Shown here piece after piece: positions 49,501 through 60,300 of a stretch of DNA of 64,000 nucleotides. Made by a program: the position numbers and the translations under genes. Origin of the DNA: Plutella xylostella (taxonomy: Eukaryota; Arthropoda; Insecta; Lepidoptera; Plutellidae). The stretch covers positions 4,650,001 to 4,714,000 of the forward strand of contig NC_063988.1 of assembly GCF_932276165.1 (NCBI RefSeq). Direction: 5' to 3'. The notes beneath the pieces were generated by a model, which did no database searches, was not told where the DNA came from, and saw only the letters and a list, made by a program, of their open reading frames with translations. How positions within the stretch are numbered: the first letter of the stretch is position 1; each line of letters begins with the position of its first letter.

Positions 49501-51349
49501 CTGGTGCAGCTGGCCCTGAGGGACGAGGCCGCGCCCGCGCCCGCGCCGCTGCCCGTCGTGCTGCCGATTACCACGCCGCCTTCTGACTGCCTCAGGTACT
49601 AACTGCTCTAGGCAATTACCCGCAAGAATAAGATATCGCGCTCATAGCGCAACAATTAAATGCGAAACGGCGTGGAGCAACACGCGCGCTCTTATAGGCT
49701 ACCTACGCGGACGCCATATTTAATTCAAGCTTTATAGAGGTTTTGCCATATATGACTAGTGCCGTACCATACATTTAGAGTCTTGTATAGTAGCATCACG
49801 ACTGCTGGCTAGAGGCTGCACGTGGCTGGTGCAGCTGGCCCTGAGGGACGAGGCCGCGCCCGCGCCCGCGCCGCTGCCCGTCGTGCTGCCGATTACTACG
49901 CCGCCTTCTGACTGCCTCAGGTACTAGATGCTCTAAGTCTAGGTTGTGACCCGAAAGAATACGATAGCTCGCTATTAGGACAATAAATGCGAAACGGCGT
50001 GAAGCAACACGCGCGCTCTTATAGGCTACGCGGATGCGATATTTCCTTCAAGTTTTATTAGGTATAGTAATGCCAAAAAATAAATGCGAAATAGCGCTAT
50101 ACGCTACGCGGACGCGATATTTCATTCAAGCGCTTATAGAGCCAAAGGTTTTGCCATTACGACTAGTGCCGTAGCATACATTTATAGCGTTGTATAGTAT
50201 CACGAGTTGGTCCAGTGAGGCTGTAGCTAGAGCCTGCACGTGGCTGGTGCAGCTAGCGCTGCGGGACGACGCCGCGCCCGCGCCCGCGCCGCTGCCCGTC
50301 GTGCTGCCGATTACCACGCCGCCTTCTGACTGTCTCAGGTAACTAACGATAGACATTAAAAAGCGTAAAAAAATAGATCTCATCTTTAAAATTACGGTCT
50401 GTACATACAAAGGAATTGGCGTGATGAGTGCTCGCAACTATAAAATACCTGCGACTGTTAAAAGCTTTTGGGACGTGACGTAGCATACCGTTGCGAGTAG
50501 TGTCTATGACTACAGGCTAAAATTAATAATGTTGGTGCCACTATAGCATCTTGTGTGTGCTGTTTTAGTTAGCTAAAGCGTATTCGTATTCTACTTCAGA
50601 TCGTAATCCCTGTAGTACTAGGTATCGAGATTGGTGGATTCAATAAGACTTTAGCATCAATGTATCTGTACCTACCTTTGTTACCTCTACAACTATAAAA
50701 TATATGTATCATTGCTCCCCAGATGCGTGCCAGAGTTCGTCCTAGAGAACATAGTGGTGCTGATCACGATGGCGCGCCGCAGCATCGGCGCCATCACCGA
50801 GGACGCGGACATGACTGGCCTTCTGGAGCCGGCGCTGACCCTCGTGCTGGCCTTCATGGGCGACTCGTCGCGCACTTACAACCCGCACTTGAGGTTTGTA
50901 CGCAGTGTTGTTATAGGTAGTTGAGTTGAGAATACAAACACTGCCATTGGTTAGATGAGGAAGGCCGATTACATCGTCTGATCACAACTCATAATAATAA
51001 TACTTAGTTTTACACATACGTGGTGTAGAAAGTGTTAGTAAAATGGTATAAAAAAAGATCGCGACGAATTGAGAACCTCCACCATTTTTTTAAGTCGGTT
51101 AACAATCGAAAATAAAGTTGTTTAGAACGACGAGTTGTGCTACTATATTAGCAGAAAATACTCCATTTATAAACTTTTGGCTGGCGTAATGTAATTAACA
51201 AATTCAATTTGATTAGCTCTTGCTCTTGCGAGTTTCGCATAGCGCATTTGAGCTACTGTAGTAGATTTCAAATTGTAATTATGTAGCCTGTAGAAATTAG
51301 CCTAGGTAGATTATATTCAATTAGCATATTGATGCCAGCTCTACAAATT

Positions 51350-51381
<32 letters not shown>

Positions 51382-54300
51382 GTTAGAATAGTAGCTACAA
51401 TCAAGCTGCGCGATAGCCCGTAGCTACTGTAGACTTATGTATGGAGCGAAGATAGCTATTGCGGAATCATAATATGTATGGCGACGACAAGACAAATGTC
51501 TTGCCACAGCTAACATGTCTCACATCATGCGATGTGAAAGCGAGCTCATAGCTTCTCTTGCTATTATGTTTCATTGGAAATGTAATGAAGAAGTTGTTGG
51601 GTGTCTATATTTTTTGCCTCACCAACTCAGTACAATATTCTTTTTTCTTTATTGGCACCAAAACAAAAAACAAAACAGTACAAAAATACACCCTTATTTC
51701 TTATATCAATATCTACCTCACAACCTTAGAATATTAACATTTTACCATACAAATCCGTAGGGCGCGGTTAGCCGAGTGCCTCGAGTCGATGCTGCCGAAC
51801 CACCCCGACGACCAGCAGCCGCTGAGCAGCCTCGCCTCCTTCTACAGGGAACAGCTGTTCAAGGAACACCCGCACAGGCTGCAGGTAACTAGTCATATAC
51901 AGGGTGTCCCAGGAACCACCCCGACGACCAGCAGCCGCTGAGCAGCCTCGCCTCCTTCTACAGGGAACAGCTGTTCAAGGAACACCCGCACAGGCTGCAG
52001 GTAACTAGTCATATACAGGGTGTCCCAGGAACCACCCCGACGACCAGCAGCCGCTGAGCAGCCTCGCCTCCTTCTACAGGGAACAGCTGTTCAAGGAACA
52101 CCCGCACAGGCTGCAGGTAACTAGTCATATACAGGGTGTCCCAGGAACCACCCCGACGACCAGCAGCCGCTGAGCAGCCTCGCCTCCTTCTACAGGGAAC
52201 AGCTGTTCAAGGAACACCCGCACAGGCTGCAGGTAACTAGTCATATACAGGGTGTCCCAGGAACCACCCCGACGACCAGCAGCCGCTAAGCAGCCTCGCC
52301 TCCTTCTACAGGGAACAGCTGTTCAAGGAACACCCGCACAGGCTGCAGGTAACTAGTCATATACAGGGTGTCCCAGGAACCACCCCGACGACCAGCAGCC
52401 GCTAAGCAGCCTCGCCTCCTTCTACAGGGAACAGCTGTTCAAGGAACACCCGCACAGGCTGCAGGTAACTAGTCATATACAGGGTGTCCCAGGAACCACC
52501 CCGACGACCAGCAGCCGCTAAGCAGCCTCGCCTCCTTCTACAGGGAACAGCTGTTCAAGGAACACCCGCACAGGCTGCAGGTAGCCTAATTTACCTACAG
52601 GGTGTCCTATCAATGTACCCATATAACGGACTATCCAAACAATTTCTATCTATGTTCATGTAAAGGTTCCAAACTTCGGTCATAAAAATAAGAATTTAGT
52701 CCGAAAAACCTTTATTCCTGATTTCCTATGTTTTTTATACAATTTAACACCATCTATAATCTGTACACTCGTTTTTCCAGATGGTTCCGTGTCTCCTAGA
52801 CGTGTTCGTGGGCATCGAGATGACGGGCCAGAGCGTGCAGTTCGAGCAGAAGTTCAACTACCGCCGCCCCATGTACCTCGTCATGGACTTCCTGTGGGAC
52901 ATGGACGAGCATAAGGCCGCCTTCACGTTAGTATTACTTGTTTATCATACTAAGACCTGGTTTCTCATGATTCTGTTAGTTACAGTCTCAATAACGGATT
53001 TGCTGACGACGCGTTTAAGGATTATTACCCTTGTTAACTGGATGAGTCCCACGACGAAATTCTAACAGACCATTCATAAATCCAGCATTATGTGTATCAT
53101 TCACTCATTTCCCTCACACTTCACTCAATATTCTGTCATATTCATTGAAATTTGTTGTCTATGTCTCTGTGATTTCAAACAACCTCAAACAACCAAACTT
53201 TTTGGTTTTGAGGTTGCCATGGTTACTATTTCTACCGAGGTTGTTTTTTGACATCCGTCATTGTAAATAATATTATTACGCCATGCCCTTTGAAAAACAA
53301 TACAACGAACAAGATGGAGTGTCAGTGCAAAAGAAACTTCTCGGGAAATAACATATCAATTTCTAAGTAAGGTCTTATTTTAAAATATTTTGTTAGAAGA
53401 TTTTTCACTTAATTCAATAGTTCTCATTAAGTCATTAGGTTTAACTTCTTGAATCTACCTCTGTGGTCTAGTGGTAGAAAGAAAGAAAGAAGAAAGAAAA
53501 AGGCATTTATTTCGTCCAAGACACAAAACATATAAATAAAACAAATAAAAAGAATACACTAGGTTACAAAGTGTCTCAAACAAAATGGTCACCGTCTCAA
53601 CATAATGTCACAGAAGCCTGTGACGCTGATTTTCATCAGGTGGGCGCGAGTCGTGCTCGGTGCAGTGTAAAAAAAAAATATTATAATACCTAATTTATAT
53701 TTTAGAATAAACAGGATGGCTTAACACAACTAGGTAAACACACACAGTTAAGTAACATACCAAAAGAATAGTACTGCATAACAACAATATAAAAATAAAT
53801 AGACATACAGTTTACAAATTATTAAACGACAGTTTTAGACGGGGTACAAGCAAATTCAAAATAATAAATATGACTTGGCATATGTTGCGGAATGTGACGT
53901 ATTACAAAGTTTTTGAAGTGATAGAAGGTATTTTTTAAGAAGATATTTAAAAGAACTTTTGGTTTTAGCTTGTCTAATTGGTGGAGGTAAATTATTCCAG
54001 CATTTAGATGATAAATATCGAAAACTTCCGCGGAATGCCTGAGTTTTATGCTTGGGTACTTTTATCATATAAAGGGATCCTCGGGTAAAGTGAAGGGGTG
54101 GCTCACGAGAGCGCCCCAGTTTGTCAAAAAGGTATTTAGGGGTTTCTTGTTTAATTACTCCGAATAAAAGAACGGCAAAATGAAGCTGTCTGCGAGCCTC
54201 CATCCTAAGCATACTGGCAGCGTTTAGGAACGGAGTAATATGTTTTCTTGGTGGAATGCTGAAACAGAATCTAGCACAGGCATTCTGTACTCGTTGTAAT

Positions 54301-57300
54301 ATGCGTTTGGAACTCTCAAGCAAACATGGTCCGAATAGTGTATCACAATAATTTAATTTCGATAAGACCAGAGACTCACACAGTTTTACGCGCAATTCTT
54401 TACTTAAGCAATCTCGTATCCTGTATAAAATCTTTAGTTTGTATAAAGAAACCTTAGCCAGTTCGCTAACATGATGTTCAAATTTTAAACCAGCATCCAT
54501 AATCACACCGAGATTGCGTGCTTCCCAGACGCGTTCAAGCGGTTGCTGTTGTATTTCTACAATAAAGTCGTAAGATTCAACGGCGGAGATTTGTTTTCGC
54601 GATCCTAAGATTAGAAATTTTGACTTAGCAGGATTTAAGACAAGTGTATTTTTATTTGCCCAAACGTTAATATTATCCAAATCTTTGTTTAGTTTTTGAA
54701 TGGCAGAGTTTGTATCTTTAGGGTCAAATGATATATAAACCTGAGTATCATCTGCGTAAATGTGATATTTGCAATCGGCTATAGTATGAGTTAAGTCGGC
54801 AGAGTAGATTATAAACAGTAAGGGCCCTAAAATAGAACCCTGAGGTACACCGCGATTTAGTGCTTCTCTTTCTGACATAGTAAAAGAACCATCTGTGTTA
54901 TCAATTACAACATGTTGAGCGCGATTTTCAAGGTAGCTGGAGAACCAATTTATAGATTCTGTGTCAATTCCGTAGTATTCAAGTTTGGAAAGTAGTAGTG
55001 GGAGGTTGATAGCATCGAATGCGCGTGAAAAGTCTAACAGAACGAGGGCTGTCGCTTTGCCTTCCTCTTGAGCTGCAAGTATATTATCGACAACATCTAT
55101 TAGTGCTGTGGAAGTGCCACGGTTTTTACGGAAACCCGACTGAAGAGAAGGAAGAACGTCGTTATCTTCTAAAAATTTCATAAGTTGATCATATACTACT
55201 TTTTCTAGAAGCTTTGATAGTATAGGTAACAAAGATATCGGCCTAAGTTCCTTAAAAGACTGAGGATTTGAATTTTTTGGAATAGGCTTAACTTTAGCGG
55301 TTTTCCAGTCTTCAGGAAATACTTTTGTTTGTATTGATTTATTTATGATTTTGGTTATAACTGTTAGCGTTTGAGGTAGTGTTAACATAATCATGTCTAA
55401 ACTAATTTCATCCATGCCCTTAGCGTTAGATTTCATTCCCAGAATGGCTTTCGCTACCACATCCTCAGAAACCTCACTAAGTTTAAATCGATTATCATGA
55501 AATTTATTTGACTTGTAATATGTAATAAGTGCACTGTCTGCAAATTTTGGACCTGGTACATTTATAAATTGTTTGTTTATTTCATTGGGTTTGTTCATAT
55601 GATTAGGTAGTTCCTCTTTTGTATTTTGATTTTCAAAAACAGTTTTCTTTAGATTAGACCATAGTAATTTTGAATTTGTTATGTTTTTATTAATATAATC
55701 ATTGAAATATGCTCTTTTTTCTGTCAATAAGGACCTAGCAACCAGCAATTTTAGTTGTTTATATTCAATTTTGTTGGTTTCTGATTTATTTTTACGGTAG
55801 CGGGCTAAAGCGGCATTACGACATTCCATCATCTTTCGAATATTACTTGTAAGCCAGGGCATTGGCTTGTCACGAATTGTGAGTGATTTTATGGGCGCGT
55901 GGAAATCAAACAACTGAGTTAAAAGTTCGTGAAACAGATTAAGGGTCAATTCAGACGTACCACAACCACACCACAGCCACAACCACACCACAACCACGCG
56001 ATGTGGTCGGGCGTATATTTTGTATTGACAATGAATAATCCAATTCACACGTGCCACATTTTGCCGTTGTTATCGACCACCTGTGTAATACGACCACATC
56101 GCAACCACATCGCAACCACATCGCAACCACAACGCAACCACATCGCAACGGCAACGCCGCCACGCGGCGGCGGCACCGCGGCAACCTGTTTTCCGTATTA
56201 ACTGCACACGACGACGTGGTTACCACATCGCAATGACAGCGACAACGCAACCACATCGACATTTTGTCGCTGCCACAACGCAACTGCAAAAAGCCGCTGT
56301 CACACAATTCACACGTAACCACAGCTTGACCACATTTTGTCGCTGCGACGTGGTGTGGTTGTGGTACGTGTGAATTGACGCTAACCATGTCATTTACACA
56401 GCTGACCGAAATTACCAAGTCCCATCTTATTGTATCTAGGTCTTTATTAAATTTTGACAAGTCAATGTCCTTTATTGGTCGCAATGATATTGTTCTGGGA
56501 ATAAATTTTGTTTTTTTAACGTTAACAGTTAATATTGAAATCTCCCATAAGGATTAAATGTTCGTAATCAGAGAAAAATAGTATGCTTTCAGTAAGAGCG
56601 TCAAAAAACGTGTCAACGTGAACCCAATGGGGGCGATAGGCTGTACCTATAAGAAAAACATTACCGTTTACTGACGAACGTAGCCACATTTGATCAACTG
56701 TAGTACACGATGGGCCCTGCAGATAGCGTACATGTAATCCACGCTTAATGTAAAAGCCCACTCCCCCTCCACGGCCATTGCGTACACTCTCAGGACGCGG
56801 CGTATATCGCAGGCGGTACCCGGGAACGGAAGGCGCCTTTTCTTTTTCATCCTTTCTAATCCATGTCTCGTTAATCGCAATTATATCAGGAGTTATACTT
56901 AACATTGCTGCAATAAAATCATCATGGGAAGTGGAAAGCGAACCGGCGTTAAACAAACTTCATCACGACCCATTACGTCCCCACTGCTGGGGCACGGGTC
57001 TCCTTCCAATGAAGGAAGGGTTTAGGCCTAGTCCACCACGCTGGCCAAGTGCGGGTTGGTGGACCCCAACACAAGCAAGCTTGTGCTGAGAGAGTTGTCG
57101 GGTAAGTGGGCAACCCGACTGTCAGATGTTTTCAAGCCGCCCGAAGGCCTCTGACAATGCTTAACGACTGCTACCGAAGTAGCAACCGGGACCCACGGCT
57201 TAACGTGCCGTCCGAAGCACGGAAGCGTCCAGAAAAGCACCACTTGAAATTGGTCACCCATCCAATGGCTGACCGTGTCAGTTGTTGCTTAACCTCAGCG

Positions 57301-60300
57301 ATCAGTTACGATCACTGAGGCCCGCTCGACTACGGACGCTTCGAAATTAAACAAACTTAATTTTAAATATTTATCTTGTGACATTATCATTGGTGGGAGT
57401 CAGATAAGAAAAACCCATTAAAAGTCTGAACATTTGCCAATTGTATAAGTAGGTAGTACCTCATTAGTAAATTTGATATACTTAACTTGTACCCCATTGT
57501 AATTTGAGACCTAGACATGTACAGATAAATTATTATTTTACAGTATAAGTTAGAAAGGTAGGTATTTAATTTTTGTAACATAGTTATTTTAATACGTCTA
57601 GTTCGTATAGCGATTTGCCCGTCAAGGATCAGTAAACACATGAGTAAATGAATTTTCTTTAATGTATATTTTAAAATGCAGATACCATAAATCATAACCA
57701 ACACATAACAATCCAGATCTGAGAGGTAGATAGAACGAAGGAGTATTTTACCTTTTAACACGTTTCTGTGTATATATCTAAAGCAAAACAAATCATGAGT
57801 TTTAATGAGTGGAAAACATAACAATATTAAACCATACGGAGTACACACATTTGTTATAAAAAAGTTAACACTAAGAGCTAATGCTTGCAGAACCAAAAAC
57901 ACGCAGTATGTCGCTCTCAGCACGAATATGATGAACCGTAGATGTCTCATCTCGTCTGACCTTGACCCGTCCCTCAGCAGTCCATACGAAACGCCAGCGC
58001 TGCTGCCGGGCGTGCTCACGGGCCTTCGCGAACAGAGTGCGATTCAGCTTAGTAAGTCTCTCGTTTATGTATAATGGCTTAGGTTCGTGAAGCGGTAAGC
58101 CAAGATCAGCTGTGGAGGCGCCGCGACGGACACGGGCACTCTTGATCAGGTTGTCCCGCAGAGATCGTCGAGCCAGCCTCACGACGATAGGGCGCGGGCG
58201 TGGGCGGGGGCTGCTGTCCTCCTCGCCAGCGCGGCTCGCGCGGCGGCCTCCCACGCGGGTTGCGGTCACCAGGTCGCGCTCCTCCAGTGAGACACCCAGC
58301 TTGGTGGCCACGGCCAGGGCGATGTGTCCGCACGACTCACCTTCAAACTCGGGGATGCCGACCAGTTCAATGTCATTAATTAATTGAGCTTGATCGCGAT
58401 CATTTAGATCTGTTTTCAGATTAGTAATTATCTCGCGCAGATCATCGGAATCGGCCATTGAAGGCTTATTTATTTGCAGTCGTAGTTGCGCATTTTCTGC
58501 TTCAATTGCACTCGTTCTCTGCTTTATCTCCGAGACTTCCTTCTGGAGATCAGTCAACTGGGCGCTGAGGAAGTCGGTTGTTTTAGTGAAATCCACCTGG
58601 AGGGCGGTAAACATTGACATGAGCTTGTCTACTACTTCCTTGGATATGTTGGTTGGTTGGTATGGTAGAAGCTCAGCTTCATCACCCAGGGATCCCGGGT
58701 TCAATTTCCAGGTAGGGCCATCAATTTATGTTTCTATATTGCGGTTCCAAGTTAGGTTAGGACATTAAATTTAAACTTTTATCTCGGTTTGACATTATAT
58801 AAAACCCAGACAGTATTTCGCTTCATTTTTTATGTCACACAATATCTAGTTCGTATATTGTTTATCAAAGGCTCTGTTCATTTTTCCATCTTGAATCTTG
58901 ACAGAATGAGTGACAAGTAAACAACCCGTTGCCTGGTTACCGGTCTTAACCAAGTCTTAGCGGAACCCCACAGCAGCAATCAAGATTATCACCCGATCAA
59001 GGGAGTTAACCCCGTGATGTAGCATGGTGGGACACTCACTAACCTTAACGGTCCAAAATGTAACCAAACCGAGGTATTTTTAACCTAACCGAATGGTGTG
59101 AAATTAGGCCTTAATATGCTGTGATAAACGGAGTTTTCTAATTTTTTCTATTTAAAATGGCGGTCGCCCACGACGCGGGCGAAAACAATAGAAAAAACAG
59201 CGCCGCAATGGGCATCTGGATGTCCGCTTAACGCAGCTTAATAATGATAATGCAAGATGGCATATAGCGAAAGCGTTTGCTTGTTACATCCAATGAAGTA
59301 GCGCATAACTTTAGGACCACGGTAAGAGCTACACTAGACATAGGCCTCTCTCAAGAAGAGCGCCACAACACTATATCCTCGGCTTTCCTCATCCGTCCTC
59401 TGCCGGTTTATATTTTGTTAGTGGAGTCGAGATGACGGGGCAGAGCGTGCAGTTCGAGCAGAAGTTCAACTACCGCCGCCCCATGTACCTCGTCATGGAC
59501 TTCCTGTGGGACATGGACGAGCATAAGGCTGCTTTCACGTTAGTATTAATCGTTATCTCACAGAATCGTGCTCATTTGAGGCTCTCCATTGCGTTATACG
59601 GAGATGTCTAAAGTTTTTTTTCCATATAAATCACCTCTGCGGTAACTTAGTATTACCGTATCCGCAATCTATATCGTGGCTAGCAGATTTACCGCATTTA
59701 GCCGCTAAGGAGGACCATTATGCGCGATGTATAGTACCTTTTGCTATTACTGGGTCATCTTTGTCAAATCCCGCATTATATTGGCCACAAAAAATCGCAG
59801 AGCTACTTAATGAGAATAGAAGACGGCACTGCAATTCCTGCTTCGTAATTCATCAGTAAAAAATCGATTCGTGGTTCAAAGAATGCGCTTGCTTAATTGC
59901 TCTATAAAATTAAGTCAGTCTGTGAGGTGAAACGAGCTCTTTGGACAAGCACTGGGTTGTGCTGCGCAGATTCTATCTTCTGTACCCATTATTTCTTTCT
60001 ACCTATCCAAAAACCCATGTCTAATGAGTTATTTACCTTAATTTCAGGCGGCTAGCCAAAGAAGCGGAAGAGAACATGGAGGCGGTCCAGCCGCCTATCT
60101 TCCTGCGCTTCGTGAACCTGCTGATGAACGACGCCATCTTCCTGCTGGACGAGGCGCTCGGCAACATGGCGCAGATACGCACCATGCAGGCGCAGCAGTG
60201 AGTGAATGAGTGAAATTGTCTTTGGAAGCTTCTCGGGTGTTCTAGAAGTGCTCAAGTAAACACGCTCGGATAAATTAACGACTGCGTTCAATTAGAAAAA

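Larger units (their letters stand above)
53480..58662 (-). mobile_element. CR1-like LINE with later insertions, UBE4A intron 11
   Basis: The element runs on the minus strand from about 58662 (5'-truncated within ORF1) to a GAAA-type microsatellite 3' end at 53480. TGGTAGAA is repeated at 53472-53479 and 58663-58670 as a likely target duplication. It carries ORF1, an endonuclease fragment and a reverse transcriptase. It was later hit by a MITE (55943-56381) and a SINE-like insertion (56961-57346) and suffered an internal deletion near 56515. It is antisense to UBE4A. Confidence 0.82.

Noticed and set aside
49142..50338. The extra exon 8 copies as mutually exclusive or additional coding exons
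   Set aside because: All four lack the first 71 bp of the exon, and the only AG sites before them give the wrong phase after exon 7 or after exon 8. Inclusion would shift the frame.
51885..52580. Multiple small introns between the 116-bp units
   Set aside because: The gap between a donor and the next CAG is only 28 bp, too short for known insect introns, and inclusion of an 88-nt unit shifts the frame.
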